Assembly (NCBI RefSeq): GCF_019218755.1
Contig: NZ_JAHUWZ010000009.1
Location: 149,639-213,638 of the forward strand
Direction of reading: 5' to 3'
Length of the DNA: 64,000 nucleotides
DNA from: Acidovorax sp. sif1233
GTDB lineage: Bacteria > Pseudomonadota > Gammaproteobacteria > Burkholderiales > Burkholderiaceae_C
This document shows positions 9,804-18,937 of the stretch, in pieces. The notes below the pieces were generated by a model. The model was given only the letters and a program-made list of their open reading frames with translations, was not told the DNA's origin and searched no databases. The number at the start of each line of letters is the position of its first letter. Position 1 is the first letter of the stretch. The translations under genes were made by a program, and so were the position numbers.

Positions 9804-10163
9804 TCAAGCAGCCAGCTTGGCCTTGACTTGCTCCACGATGCTGCCAAAGGCAGCCTTGTCGTGCACTGCGAGGTCGGCCAGCATCTTGCGGTCGATCTCG
9901 ATGGATGCCTTCTTCAGGCCGTTGGCGAACTGGCTGTAGGTCAGGCCCAGTTCACGGGCAGCGGCGTTGATACGGGCGATCCACAGCTGGCGGAACACGC
10001 GCTTCTTGGTGCGGCGGTCACGGTAGGCATATTGCCCAGCCTTCATTACCGCCTGTTTGGCGATGCGGAAGACGTTACCGCGGCGACCACGGAAGCCCTT
10101 GGCGAGGGCGAGAACTTTCTTGTGACGGGCACGGGCCGTTACACCACGTTTGACGCGAGGCAT
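9804..10163 (-). CDS. rplT: Large ribosomal subunit protein bL20
   Basis: 119 residues, starting [28 protein letters not shown], the canonical bL20 N-terminus that threads into 23S rRNA. The globular half has [19 protein letters not shown]. Needed early in 50S assembly. It lies 24 nt after rpmI. In E. coli L20 represses translation of this operon; whether that holds here is not visible. Confidence 0.98.
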   Translation of the reverse strand: MPRVKRGVTARARHKKVLALAKGFRGRRGNVFRIAKQAVMKAGQYAYRDRRTKKRVFRQLWIARINAAARELGLTYSQFANGLKKASIEIDRKMLADLAVHDKAAFGSIVEQVKAKLAA

Positions 10164-10187
10164 GTGAGTACTCCTTGTTCGTCGTTA

Positions 10188-10391
10188 TTAAAGGCCAGCA
10201 CCGGGCAGCATTTGTGCGATAGAGCCCATGTTGGTCTCATGCACAGCAACTGCACCACGCAGGTGGCGCTTGTTCTTGGTGGTCTTCTTGGTCAAGATGT
10301 GACGCTTGAAGGCTTGACCGCGCTTGACGGTGCCACCGGGACGAACGCGGAAACGTTTTTTCGCGCTGCTCTTGGTCTTCATTTTGGGCAT
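10188..10391 (-). CDS. rpmI: Large ribosomal subunit protein bL35
   Basis: 67 residues, starting [20 protein letters not shown] and ending [11 protein letters not shown]: full-length, highly basic bL35. The chosen start has GGAG-type sequence just upstream; the longer frame to 10463 has no family support. It lies between infC and rplT, as in most proteobacteria. Confidence 0.97.
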   Translation of the reverse strand: MPKMKTKSSAKKRFRVRPGGTVKRGQAFKRHILTKKTTKNKRHLRGAVAVHETNMGSIAQMLPGAGL

Positions 10392-10575
10392 GTGAATGCT
10401 CCTTTTCGTTGTGCTCGTGAGGCGTTTGCAAACCGATCTGCAAACTTGTTGGCCCCGAGCCACTTTTTCAGCCGGTATTCACCGGCTGTGCGGCAGTGCC
10501 TTCGCACTGCCTATCGCCGGAAGTGTCCCTTGCGGGCCACCTCTGGCAAATCTCTGTCTCTTCTGCGCGGGCCGC

Positions 10576-11178
10576 TCAGGCCGCACTGCCCGAAGGCGTG
10601 CTTTCAGCGGCTGCCGGCTTGGCTGCAGCAGGCTTCTTCTTGCCCGGCGCGATCATCATGATCATCTGGCGGCCTTCCAGCTTGGGAAACTGCTCGATGA
10701 TGATGGAATCGGCCAGCTCATCGCGAATGCGGTTGAGCAGCGCCAGACCCAGTTCCTGGTGGGTGATTTCACGGCCGCGGAAACGCAGCGTGATCTTGCA
10801 CTTGTCACCATCGGCCAGGAAGCGGCGGATGTTGCGCATCTTGATGTTGTAGTCGCCATCGTCCGTGCCCGGACGGAATTTGACTTCCTTGATCTCGATC
10901 ACCGTCTGCTTGGCCTTCGCCTCCGCAGCGCGCTTTTGCTCCTGGTACTTGAACTTGCCGTAGTCCATCAGGCGGCACACCGGTGGGTTCGCTGTGGCAG
11001 CGATTTCCACCAGATCCACATCCAGCTCGCCTGCCATGCGCAGGGCTTCCATGAGGCTGACCACGCCCAAAGGCTCATTCTCTGGCCCGGACAGACGGAC
11101 TTCCGGGGCCATGATTTCACGGTTCAGGCGGTGCTTGCGCTCTTCACGGTGGCGACGATCACGAAATTCAGTAGCGAT
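10576..11178 (-). CDS. infC: Translation initiation factor IF-3, AUC start
   Basis: Family alignment requires residues before the first ATG (11112). Upstream in frame is [20 protein letters not shown], the true IF-3 N-terminus, starting at ATC 11178-11176 with AAGGAAG about 8 nt before it. The product is then 200 residues. IF-3 normally uses a rare AUU/AUC codon, which lets the factor repress its own translation. Both domains are present ([21 protein letters not shown] linker region; [17 protein letters not shown]). It has an Ala/Pro/Lys tail. It lies 86 nt after thrS. Confidence 0.95.
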   Translation of the reverse strand: MATEFRDRRHREERKHRLNREIMAPEVRLSGPENEPLGVVSLMEALRMAGELDVDLVEIAATANPPVCRLMDYGKFKYQEQKRAAEAKAKQTVIEIKEVKFRPGTDDGDYNIKMRNIRRFLADGDKCKITLRFRGREITHQELGLALLNRIRDELADSIIIEQFPKLEGRQMIMMIAPGKKKPAAAKPAAAESTPSGSAA

Positions 11179-11264
11179 GGCTATCTTCCTTCAATCAAAA
11201 TACTACAAAAAATGTAGCTACAACCGCACAGCTGGCATGCGACAAAGCACGTTTTGAATCAAAC

Positions 11265-13184
11265 TCAGGCTTTGGTGGCGATGTCCTGGGCGATCAGCTC
11301 AGCGAACGCTTCGATGGACATCACTCCGAGGTCACGATTGCCCCGGCCGCGTACTGCAACGGCGCCTGCGGCCTTTTCCTTGTCGCCCGCGACGAGGATG
11401 TATGGCAGCTTTTGCAACGAATGCTCACGTATTTTATACGTAATCTTCTCATTGCGCAGATCGACCGCCACCCTAAGGTCTTGATTCGGCAGCGCTTTTT
11501 GCAGCTTTGCAGCAATTTCGCGACAGTAATCGGCCTGCGCATCGGTGATGTTGAGCACCGAAACCTGCACGGGCGCAAGCCACACCGGGAATGCGCCCGC
11601 ATAGTGCTCGATCAGCATTCCGATGAAGCGCTCCATGCTGCCCACCGTGGCGCGGTGCAGCATCAACGGGCGCTTGCGGCTGCCGTCTTCGGCCACGTAT
11701 TCCGCATCCAGGCGCTCGGGCAGGTTGGGGTCGATCTGCATCGTGCCGCACTGCCATTGCCGGCCCAGCGCGTCCTTGAGCGTGTACTCGATCTTGGGCC
11801 CATAGAACGCGCCCTCGCCTTCGGCGATCTCGAACTCGCAGCCCGAATGGCGCAGGCCATCCATCAGTGCCTTCTCGGCGCGGTCCCACGATTCATCGGT
11901 ACCGATGCGCGCCTCGGGCCGTGTGGCCACCTTGTAGATGATGTCGGTGAAGCCGAAGTCCTTGTAGACCTTCTGCACCAGCGCCGTGTAGTTGGCGCAC
12001 TCTTCCAGCACCTGTTCTTCGGTGCAGAAGATGTGGCCGTCGTCCTGCGTGAAGCCGCGCACGCGCATGATGCCGTGCAGGCCGCCCGTGGGCTCGTTGC
12101 GGTGGCAGGCACCGAACTCACCGTAGCGCAGCGGCAGGTCGCGGTAGCTCTTGATGCCCTGCTTGTAGATCAGGATGTGGCCGGGGCAGTTCATCGGCTT
12201 GAGCGCGTACTCGCGCTTTTCCGATTCGGTGGTGAACATGTTGTCGCGGTACTTGTCCCAGTGGCCCGTTTTCTCCCACAGGCTCTTGTCCAGGATCTGC
12301 GGCCCCTTGACCTCCTGGTAGCCGTTGTTGCGGTACACGCGGCGCATGTACTGCTCCACCTCCTGCCACAGCGCCCAGCCCTTGGGGTGCCAGAACACCG
12401 TGCCCGGCGAATGCTCGTCCATGTGGAACAGGTCCAGTTCGCGGCCAAGCTTGCGGTGGTCGCGCTTCTCGGCCTCTTCCAGCATCGTGAGGTATTGCTG
12501 CAGCTCCTCCTTGGAGGTCCAGGCCGTGCCATAGATGCGCTGCAGCATCTCGTTGCGGTGGTCGCCGCGCCAGTAGGCGCCTGCCACCTTCATGAGCTTG
12601 AAGAACTTGAGCTTGCCCGTGCTGGGCACGTGGGGGCCACGGCACAGGTCTTCGAAATTGCCTTCGCGGTACAGGCTCACATCTTCATTGCTGGGGATGC
12701 TGGCAATGATCTCGGCCTTGTAGTGCTCCCCCAGGCCCTTGAAGTAGGCCACGGCTTCGTCGCGCGGCAGCACGCGCCGCACCACGGGTTCGTCCTTGGC
12801 GGCCAGCTCGGCCATGCGCTTTTCGATGGCCACCAGGTCTTCAGGCGTGAAAGGACGCTTGTACGCGAAGTCGTAGAAGAAGCCGTTTTCGATCACCGGG
12901 CCGATGGTCACCTGCGCCTCGGGGAACAATTCCTTGACGGCATAGGCCAGCAAGTGGGCCGTGGAGTGGCGGATGACTTCCAGCCCATCGGCATCCTTGG
13001 CCGTCACGATCGCCAGCGGGCTGTCGACCGTGATCTGGTAGCTGGTGTCCACCACCTTGTCGCCAATCTTGCCGGCCAGGGCGGCTTTGGCCAGGCCAGA
13101 ACCAATGGATGCGGCCACTTCGGCCACCGTGACCGGACCCGGGAATTCGCGCTGCGAGCCGTCGGGAAGCGTGATGTGAATCAT
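11265..13184 (-). CDS. thrS: Threonyl-tRNA synthetase
   Basis: 639 residues, full length. TGS domain at residues 1-62; editing domain with the metal-binding [10 protein letters not shown]; class II core with [19 protein letters not shown] and [20 protein letters not shown] (motif 2); motif 3 near [17 protein letters not shown]; and a C-terminal anticodon-binding domain. It charges tRNA-Thr and edits Ser-tRNA. It is the first gene of the leftward thrS-infC-rpmI-rplT-pheST-ihfA-merR cluster. A threonine-rich leader ORF and terminator precede it. Confidence 0.98.
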   Translation of the reverse strand: MIHITLPDGSQREFPGPVTVAEVAASIGSGLAKAALAGKIGDKVVDTSYQITVDSPLAIVTAKDADGLEVIRHSTAHLLAYAVKELFPEAQVTIGPVIENGFFYDFAYKRPFTPEDLVAIEKRMAELAAKDEPVVRRVLPRDEAVAYFKGLGEHYKAEIIASIPSNEDVSLYREGNFEDLCRGPHVPSTGKLKFFKLMKVAGAYWRGDHRNEMLQRIYGTAWTSKEELQQYLTMLEEAEKRDHRKLGRELDLFHMDEHSPGTVFWHPKGWALWQEVEQYMRRVYRNNGYQEVKGPQILDKSLWEKTGHWDKYRDNMFTTESEKREYALKPMNCPGHILIYKQGIKSYRDLPLRYGEFGACHRNEPTGGLHGIMRVRGFTQDDGHIFCTEEQVLEECANYTALVQKVYKDFGFTDIIYKVATRPEARIGTDESWDRAEKALMDGLRHSGCEFEIAEGEGAFYGPKIEYTLKDALGRQWQCGTMQIDPNLPERLDAEYVAEDGSRKRPLMLHRATVGSMERFIGMLIEHYAGAFPVWLAPVQVSVLNITDAQADYCREIAAKLQKALPNQDLRVAVDLRNEKITYKIREHSLQKLPYILVAGDKEKAAGAVAVRGRGNRDLGVMSIEAFAELIAQDIATKA

Positions 13185-13244
13185 GGGATAACTCTTTCTT
13201 TTCGATCAGTGCAATGGGTGCGGGCACGCGCCAGGCCCAAAAAC

Positions 13245-13272
13245 AAAAAAGCGCGGAACGGGTCCGCGCTTT
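13245..13272 (-). terminator. Rho-independent terminator in the thrS leader
   Basis: Leftward hairpin AAAGCGCGGA / TCCGCGCTTT with loop CCCGT, then a T-run (TTTTTTGTTTTT). It lies 61 nt before the thrS ATG and 43 nt after the leader peptide stop, so it would stop transcription before thrS unless disrupted. This is the expected place for an attenuator. Confidence 0.85.
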
Positions 13273-13315
13273 CTGGAGGAGGTGTGCAATCTCGTGCAGG
13301 CGCGAACAGCCAGCC

Positions 13316-13357
13316 TCAACGGCCGGTCAACATCTCCGATGTAGTTCGCGGTGTCAT
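13316..13357 (-). CDS. Putative thrS leader peptide (Thr-rich attenuator)
   Basis: A 13-codon ORF, MTPRTTSEMLTGR, ends 43 nt before the terminator that precedes thrS. Four of 13 codons are Thr (ACA, ACT, ACA, ACC); ACA and ACT are rare in this G+C-rich genome. AAAGG lies about 10 nt upstream of the ATG. By the logic of amino-acid operon leaders, scarcity of charged tRNA-Thr would stall a ribosome here and favour read-through into thrS and the translation cluster. I infer this from arrangement and codon content; an alternative antiterminator fold was not computed. Confidence 0.55.
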   Translation of the reverse strand: MTPRTTSEMLTGR

Positions 13358-13751
13358 AACCAGATTGCCTTTCTCGCTCTTGTGCAGTGAATTTGCCTTC
13401 ATTTTACCCCTGCCGCCCTGGATCCTCCATTTGTGCCGGCGTTTACCCGGGGTTCAATGGTTTTTGCGCCACACAGTTGCGTTGCAAACACACGCCACCG
13501 CTCTCGCAAACACCGCGTGATGCCTGGCGGCTCGCCAAAATGTGAGACAGTAATGCGCGCGAGCGCAGGCAGCACTCGAAACGACAGCGATACCACGCCC
13601 AGATACCTGGCGAAGATGCCCCTGTGTGTATTGGCGCGTGACTTGACTTGCCTGCAAGGGCCGCCAGTGCTCTTGCCAGGACATGACCGCGCGCTCAGCC
13701 CGTGCAACGCACGTCCGCCCTGCAGACCAGCCGCCACGGGCCCATTGGCTT
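13358..13751. other. Non-coding region between thrS leader and glycosyltransferase genes
   Basis: No convincing gene. On the - strand a TAAAAT at 13407-13402 is a possible -10 box for the thrS transcript, about 45 nt upstream of the leader ORF. The divergent glycosyltransferase promoter should also lie here, but I cannot place it. Confidence 0.4.
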
Positions 13752-14699
13752 ATGAGAACGTTTATGCACCCAGAGATTTCCGTCGTCATCCCGGTCTACT
13801 GCGAAGAAAAGGGAATCCACGTCACGCTGCACGAAGTGGATAGATTCCTCAGCGCGACAGCATCCTCCTGGGAAATCGTGGTGGTGGATGACGGGTCTCG
13901 CGATGACACCTGGGGCCAGCTCAGCGCCATCTCCCAGAAAATTCCGCAGTTGAGGGCCCTGAAGCTGAGCCGCAACTTTGGAAAGGAGGCCGCTGTCTCC
14001 GCGGGAATGGAAGCCGCCAGGGGCAAGGCGGTTGTCATCATGGATGGAGACATGCAGCACCCCCCTTCCCTGCTGCCCCAGATGATCGAAACATGGCGCA
14101 GCGGCACGGTCGACATCGTGGAGGCCGTCAAATCGAACAGGGGCGACGAAACCCGCCTGTCTGCGGCACGCGCCAAGCTCTTCTACTTCATATTGAGGGT
14201 GTTCTCGGGCCACGACCTCAAGGGTGCCTCAGACTACAAACTGCTGGACCGGCGGGTTGTCGACGCCTATCTCACCATGAAGGAGCGCAACGTTTTCTTC
14301 AGGGGCATGGTGAGCTGGATGGGCTTCCGCTCGATCCAGATTCCCTTCGAAGTGGAACCGCGGGTCGCTGGAGACTCCGGCTGGTCCGTCTTCGGATTGA
14401 TCCGCCTTGCGGCCGTGGCAGTCACCAGTTTCAGCTCCTTCCCCCTGCACCTGATCACGATTTTCGGCGCGGTATTTCTGTGTTTCTCTGTGCTCCTGGG
14501 CATGCACACCGTTTACATGAAATTGAGTGGAATGGCGGTTGACGGATTCACCACGGTCATACTGCTGCTGCTGATCATCGGCAGTTTTCTGATGATGGGC
14601 CTGGGAATCATTGGCGAATACCTGGCACGCATCTATGACGAAGTGAAGTACCGCCCGCGATACATCGTTTCCACGGAACTGCCCAAGGACGGGCCTTGA
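13752..14699 (+). CDS. GtrB-like polyprenyl-phosphate glycosyltransferase
   Basis: About 315 residues. A cytoplasmic GT2 domain comes first: ISVVIPVYCEE, VVVDDGSRDDTW and the metal-binding MDGDMQHPPSL. Two C-terminal membrane helices follow (LITIFGAVFLCFSVLLGM; VILLLLIIGSFLMMGLGIIGEYLARIY). This is the architecture of GtrB/ArnC/dolichol-phosphate mannosyltransferase proteins, which load a sugar onto undecaprenyl phosphate. ATG 13752 and ATG 13764 are both possible; the longer frame back to 13683 has no homology support. It is followed by a GtrA-like flippase gene, the usual O-antigen-modification pairing. Confidence 0.88.
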   Translation: MRTFMHPEISVVIPVYCEEKGIHVTLHEVDRFLSATASSWEIVVVDDGSRDDTWGQLSAISQKIPQLRALKLSRNFGKEAAVSAGMEAARGKAVVIMDGDMQHPPSLLPQMIETWRSGTVDIVEAVKSNRGDETRLSAARAKLFYFILRVFSGHDLKGASDYKLLDRRVVDAYLTMKERNVFFRGMVSWMGFRSIQIPFEVEPRVAGDSGWSVFGLIRLAAVAVTSFSSFPLHLITIFGAVFLCFSVLLGMHTVYMKLSGMAVDGFTTVILLLLIIGSFLMMGLGIIGEYLARIYDEVKYRPRYIVSTELPKDGP

Positions 14700-14866
14700 C
14701 CCGATACGCACCGGTGCCGCCAGGGCGGCGCCACCGTGCCTGGCACGGGAACACCATCCATGGCATGCCAGCAGACGGCCGGTGAAAGCAAACCTTTGTG
14801 GCAACAGCCCTTCCGCCACCGCCTGCCGCAAGCCCACACTCACAATTACGGATACCCGCCACTGCC

Positions 14867-15259
14867 ATGCCAAAGCTATCAAAGCTCCTTCGCTACGGCG
14901 TCGTGGGCGTTATCGGGGCGGTGTCGCACATGTCCACGCTCTTCCTCCTGGTGGAATTCGATTTCGCGGGCCCTGTCGTCGCCACCACCGCCGGGTTTCT
15001 GGTGGCGCTGCTGATCTCCTACGCAATGAACAGGATATGGACGTTCGGCTTCACCGGAAGCTATTGGGCATCGCTCGTCAAGTACTGCATCGTCTCGGTG
15101 ATCGGACTGGGCCTGAACATCCTCATCATCAAGCTGTTCACGGACTATCTGGGCCTGTGGTACGGATGGGGAGCCTTCTTCGCCGTGGGCGCCGTCGCAC
15201 TCAACAATTTTGTTCTGAACAACGCCTGGACCTTCACCCAGAAAGCCCCGTCCCGTTGA
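14867..15259 (+). CDS. GtrA-like membrane protein (polyprenyl-linked sugar flippase)
   Basis: 130 residues from MPKLSKLLRYGVVGVIGAVSHM, with four membrane helices. The family-typical ALLISYAMNRIWTF lies between helices 2 and 3, and NNFVLNNAWTF near the end. GtrA-like proteins are thought to flip the lipid-linked sugar made by the GtrB enzyme to the periplasmic face. The start is set by family alignment; the upstream extension to 14798 is Pro-rich and unlikely. It lies 167 nt after the glycosyltransferase gene. Confidence 0.85.
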   Translation: MPKLSKLLRYGVVGVIGAVSHMSTLFLLVEFDFAGPVVATTAGFLVALLISYAMNRIWTFGFTGSYWASLVKYCIVSVIGLGLNILIIKLFTDYLGLWYGWGAFFAVGAVALNNFVLNNAWTFTQKAPSR

Positions 15260-15297
15260 TGCCACACGGCAGATAGCTGTCTGCCAAGAACATCCAC

Positions 15298-15720
15298 ATG
15301 GAAACCGAAGACATGCCGACAGCACCCCCTCCATCTGCCGACAGATCGCCGAGTCATTGGATTGCACTGCTCTTCATTGCGCTGCTGGGCGCGATCCAGA
15401 TCTATTTTTACGACATCACGTTCCACGGCCCGGATCAGATCAGGGACATGGAAATTGCACGGAAGCTGATCCACAACGGCGAATGGCCCTTGCGCGGCCC
15501 TCCACTTTTTGGAGAACGCCTGAGCCTGCCCCCCGGGTTTTACTATCTGCTCGCGGCCCCCTTGCTGATCCGGGACAGCGAAGTTTCCGTATTCATCGCC
15601 TTCGGCATCCTCTTCGCGTTGTCGGTGTGGTACCTGTGGAGGAACATCAGCGCCTGTTTCGGCCCGCGGTGTGCGCTTGCCTACGCCGTGCTGGCATTCC
15701 CGGTCTGTTCATCGCTGTAG
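15298..15720 (+). pseudogene. Truncated ArnT/PMT-like membrane glycosyltransferase
   Basis: A 140-codon frame that looks like only the N-terminus of a GT39/ArnT-type membrane glycosyltransferase. It has a first membrane helix (HWIALLFIALLGAIQIYFY), then FHGPDQIRDMEIARKLIHNGEWPLRGP with the acidic Asp of the first periplasmic loop, then LPPGFYYLLAAPLL and more helices. Such enzymes run to about 450-550 residues; here the frame stops at 15720 and DNA tied to the aceA terminator follows. It sits where the specific transferase (GtrC role) of a gtr cluster belongs. A short functional protein cannot be excluded. Confidence 0.6.
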
Positions 15721-15832
15721 CTGCGCCGTGACAGCGGTAGTGCCCACCTTCACCCCGCAGAGCGGGCACCTCGCTGCGGGGCCCGCCAGCTTGCCATTCG
15801 AGGAGCGGTGGAAGCTGCGGCGAAACCCCATG

Positions 15833-15859
15833 AAAAAAGCCACCCCGCAGGGTGGCTTT
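15833..15859 (-). terminator. Terminator of aceA
   Basis: Hairpin AAAGCCACCC / GGGTGGCTTT with loop TGCG, followed leftward by six T. It lies 45 nt beyond the aceA stop. Confidence 0.85.
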
Positions 15860-15903
15860 CTTGTCTTGCTGTCTCCCCATCCCCCTGTGCGGGGGACGCC
15901 GGA

Positions 15904-17235
15904 TCAGTGGAACTGCTCTTCTTCGGTCGAACCCGTCAGGGCCTTCACGGAGGACGAGCCACCCTGGATCACCGTGGTCACGTCGTCGAAGTAGCCTGCG
16001 CCCACTTCCTGCTGGTGCGACACGAAGGTGTAGCCCTTTTCGCGTGCTGCGAATTCTGGCTCTTGCACCATTTCGGTGTAGTGCTTCATGCCTTCGCCCT
16101 GGGCGTATGCATGGGCGAACTGGAAGGTGTTGAACCAGTTGATGTGGATGCCGGCCAGCGTGATGAACTGGTACTTGTAGCCCAGTGCCGACAGGTCTTC
16201 CTGGAACGAAGCGATCTGCTTGTCGTTGAGGTTCTTCTTCCAGTTGAACGATGGCGAGCAGTTGTACGACAGCAGCTTGCCGGGGCAGGCGGCGTGCACG
16301 GCCTGGGCGAATTCACGGGCGAAGCCGATGTCCGGCACGCCGGTTTCGCACCACACCAAGTCGGCGTAGGGGGCGTAGGCCACGCCACGGCTGATGGCTT
16401 GCTCCAGGCCGTTCTTGACGCGGTAGAAGCCTTCTTGCGTGCGCTCACCAGTCAGGAAAGGCTTGTCGTTGGCGTCGTGGTCGGACGTGATCAGGTTGGC
16501 GGCTTCGGCGTCGGTGCGGGCCAGCACGATGGTGGACACGCCCATCACGTCGGCCGCGAAGCGTGCGGAAATCAGCTTCTCGCAGGCTTCCTGCGTGGGC
16601 ACCAGCACCTTGCCACCCATGTGGCCGCACTTCTTCACGGCCGCCAGCTGGTCTTCGAAGTGAACGCCTGCGGCGCCCGACTGGATCATGTTCTTCATGA
16701 GTTCGAAGGCATTCAGCACGCCGCCGAAACCGGCTTCCGCATCGGCCACGATGGGCAGGAAGTAGTCGATGAATTCCTTGTCGCCGGGGTTGATGCCACG
16801 GCCCCACTGGATTTCGTCGGCACGCTTGAAGGTGTTGTTGATGCGGCGGACCATGGTCGGCACCGAGTCATATGCGTACAGCGACTGGTCGGGGTACATC
16901 GTTTCGCTGGTGTTGCCGTCGGCGGCCACTTGCCAGCCCGACAGGTACACGGCTTCGAGGCCTGCCTTGGCCTGCTGCATGGCCTGGCCGGCGGAGATGG
17001 CGCCAAACGCGTTCACGTAGCCCTTCTTGGCGCCGCCGTTGATCTTGTCCCACAGCTTTTCAGCACCGCGCTTGGCCAGCGTGTGCTCGATGGGCAGCGA
17101 GCCGCGCAGGCGCACCACGTCAGCGGCGGAGTAGCCGCGCTTCACACCCTTCCAGCGGGGGTTGGTCGCCCAGTCTTTTTCCAGGGCGGCAATTTGCTGT
17201 TCGCGGCTCAGTTGTTCGTTGAGGGATTGGGGCAT
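15904..17235 (-). CDS. aceA: Isocitrate lyase
   Basis: 443 residues from [22 protein letters not shown], with GGAG upstream of the ATG. It has the catalytic [11 protein letters not shown] loop, with the active-site Cys in KKCGH, and metal/substrate segments such as HFEDQLA and ETSEAF-type surroundings. It cleaves isocitrate to glyoxylate and succinate, the first glyoxylate-shunt step, in the cytoplasm. The malate synthase gene is not adjacent. It is a single-gene unit with its own terminator and a promoter region carrying a strong palindromic operator pair at 17300-17345. Confidence 0.96.
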   Translation of the reverse strand: MPQSLNEQLSREQQIAALEKDWATNPRWKGVKRGYSAADVVRLRGSLPIEHTLAKRGAEKLWDKINGGAKKGYVNAFGAISAGQAMQQAKAGLEAVYLSGWQVAADGNTSETMYPDQSLYAYDSVPTMVRRINNTFKRADEIQWGRGINPGDKEFIDYFLPIVADAEAGFGGVLNAFELMKNMIQSGAAGVHFEDQLAAVKKCGHMGGKVLVPTQEACEKLISARFAADVMGVSTIVLARTDAEAANLITSDHDANDKPFLTGERTQEGFYRVKNGLEQAISRGVAYAPYADLVWCETGVPDIGFAREFAQAVHAACPGKLLSYNCSPSFNWKKNLNDKQIASFQEDLSALGYKYQFITLAGIHINWFNTFQFAHAYAQGEGMKHYTEMVQEPEFAAREKGYTFVSHQQEVGAGYFDDVTTVIQGGSSSVKALTGSTEEEQFH

Positions 17236-17299
17236 GAGATCACTCCAGGGGTTGGTTGAAAACGCCGGGCTGCTGCGTGCTGCCCTTGGGAACAACTTT

Positions 17300-17345
17300 A
17301 AGTCTTCTATAAGACTTGCGCAAGCTCTTATGTCTTATAGAAGAG
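17300..17345. promoter_or_regulatory. Double palindromic operator upstream of aceA
   Basis: An 18-bp perfect palindrome AAGTCTTCTATAAGACTT (arms AAGTCTT/AAGACTT) lies at 17300-17317. A second related site, GTCTTATAGAAGAG, is at 17332-17345, with centres 30 bp apart. Between them, 17315-17324 is another perfect palindrome, CTTGCGCAAG. The whole sits 65-110 bp before the aceA ATG in an A+T-rich stretch. Repeated sites about three helical turns apart suggest cooperative binding of a dimeric regulator. The regulator is not identifiable from sequence; RamB/ScfR-like or GntR-type factors are possibilities. Confidence 0.6.
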
Positions 17346-17491
17346 ATAAATTTTCTTCTTTCAAAACAACAGCTTACACACAACATTTCTCAATACAGAA
17401 ATTGATTTCTCATATCGAGAAAAATTGCGGCAATGCAGCATCTATCGCATTCCAAATCATGAAATCCAATTTCCGCATTGCAAAAGATTGA

Positions 17492-17914
17492 TCAGGAATC
17501 GGCTGGCGGCTGCAAAGCCTGCAGCCAATCCCCCCCGGCGATGCGCTGGGCGGACTCCACGTACCTCGGGTTGACCTCATAGACCAGGCAGGAAACGCTG
17601 CGTCCCTCGACCTCGACCACGATGTCGCGCTTGGCATATTCGTCGCTCGGATTGGCGCCCAGGTCCTCGATCTCGTCCAGAACGGATTCCAGCGCCGGCG
17701 CGATGGCATAGACCTCCCCGGTCACCGACCGCCCTCCACCCAGCGTCATGCCGGGATACCCCCCGAGGTGATAGAGGCTGCCCGCCATCCGGGCCATCCC
17801 GATGAACCTTGGCGCCGGCCGCAGGCGGTTGATGTCGTTGGTGCCGCCGCGTCGCAGCGTTCCATAGACAAAGACATGGCGTGCAGGGGGGGCGGGCACG
17901 GATTCGTCGGGCAT
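17492..17914 (-). CDS. Gamma-glutamylcyclotransferase-like (AIG2 family) protein
   Basis: 140 residues from MPDESVPAPPARHVFVYGTLRRGG. VYGTLRRG is the substrate-binding signature of the gamma-glutamylcyclotransferase fold, and the Glu in LDEIEDLG fits the catalytic acid. VTGEVYAI and CLVYEVNP are further core strands. Such enzymes release 5-oxoproline from gamma-glutamyl dipeptides or amines; the exact substrate is unknown. The frame can extend to 17962, but the family begins near the chosen start. It is divergent from the transporter at 17952. Confidence 0.85.
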   Translation of the reverse strand: MPDESVPAPPARHVFVYGTLRRGGTNDINRLRPAPRFIGMARMAGSLYHLGGYPGMTLGGGRSVTGEVYAIAPALESVLDEIEDLGANPSDEYAKRDIVVEVEGRSVSCLVYEVNPRYVESAQRIAGGDWLQALQPPADS

Positions 17915-17951
17915 GATGCGCACTCTTTTTCGTTGAACGATCACCAGTCTA

Positions 17952-18905
17952 GTGAACACCACGCCCAGCCGCCCCTTCGCCTACGTGTGCCTGGCCCTCA
18001 GCATGGCGCTGGTCGGCAGCTATGTGGCACTGTCCAAGCCCCTGGCGACGGCACTGCCCGTGTTCCTGCTCGCATGGCTGCGCTTTGGCATTGGCGGCGT
18101 GGCGATGCTGCACTGGCTCAGAAAGCCTGTGGAGGAACCCCCGCTCACACGGCAAACCCGGCGGCTGCTGTTTCTGCAATCGTTTCTGGGCAACTTCCTG
18201 TTCACCGTCTGCATGCTGTACGGCGTGAGCCTGACCAACGCCGTCTCGGCCGGCGTGACCCTGGCCGCGATACCCGCTGCGGTGGCCGTGATGGGCTGGG
18301 TCTTCCTGCGCGAGAAGGTCGCGCCGCGCACCTGGGCGGCCGTGGCCTGCGCAGTGGCCGGCATTGTCTTGTTTTCGCTATCAAAACAAGAGCATTCAGC
18401 GCATATTGCACAAACGCCAGATGCCCAAAACATGCAAGATCTGGCATGGCTGGGCTCCTTGCTTCTGGTGGGTGCCGTGGTGTGCGAGGCCGCCTATACG
18501 GTGATCGGAAAGAAGCTCACGGGTAGCCTCGGGCCCAAGCGCATCACCTCGCTCATCAACCTGTGGGGCTTCGTGCTGTCCACCCCCTTCGGCCTGTATG
18601 CGGCCTGGCAATTCGACTTTGCCGCCGTGGGCTGGGGCACGTGGACGCTGCTGGTGTTCTACGCGCTGGCCGCCTGCGTGTGGACGGTCTGGCTGTGGAT
18701 GACCGGCCTCAAGGCCGTCCCGGCGGCGCAGGGGGGCGTTTTTTCGGTGATGCTGCCTGTCAGCGCGGCCCTCGTGGGCGTGCTGGTGCTCGGCGAATCG
18801 CTCACAGGCCTGCAATGGGCGGCATTTGCCATTGCCCTGGCCAGCGTGCTGATGGCCACCCTGCCCTCACGCGCTGCCTTGCGCGTGGGCCGGCGTGCCA
18901 GCTGA
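17952..18905 (+). CDS. DMT-superfamily (EamA) transporter
   Basis: 317 residues from a GTG start, with ten predicted membrane helices in two EamA halves. GVSLTNAVSAGVTLAAIPAA ends the first half and TGLKAVPAAQGGVFSVMLPV the matching part of the second. An inner-membrane metabolite exporter of unknown substrate. The stretch at residues about 139-154 (LSKQEHSAHIAQTPDA) is encoded by a copy of the interspersed repeat and lies in the loop between the halves, so insertion was tolerated in frame. Confidence 0.85.
   Translation: MNTTPSRPFAYVCLALSMALVGSYVALSKPLATALPVFLLAWLRFGIGGVAMLHWLRKPVEEPPLTRQTRRLLFLQSFLGNFLFTVCMLYGVSLTNAVSAGVTLAAIPAAVAVMGWVFLREKVAPRTWAAVACAVAGIVLFSLSKQEHSAHIAQTPDAQNMQDLAWLGSLLLVGAVVCEAAYTVIGKKLTGSLGPKRITSLINLWGFVLSTPFGLYAAWQFDFAAVGWGTWTLLVFYALAACVWTVWLWMTGLKAVPAAQGGVFSVMLPVSAALVGVLVLGESLTGLQWAAFAIALASVLMATLPSRAALRVGRRAS
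18369..18412. repeat. Interspersed repeat copy C, inside a coding region
   Basis: Read on the - strand it gives GCGCTGAATGCTCTTGTTTTGATAGCG, matching the GCGCT...GATAGC core of the other copies. It is translated as part of the DMT transporter without a frameshift. Confidence 0.55.
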
Positions 18906-18937
18906 CGCGCTGCCCACGGCCTGCGGCCTCCCCCCGT

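Noticed and set aside
13245..13400. T-box leader of thrS
   Set aside because: No T-box sequence (UGGNACC) or specifier stem. A leader peptide fits better.
11412..13520. 702-codon + strand frame opposite thrS
   Set aside because: Antisense shadow of thrS.
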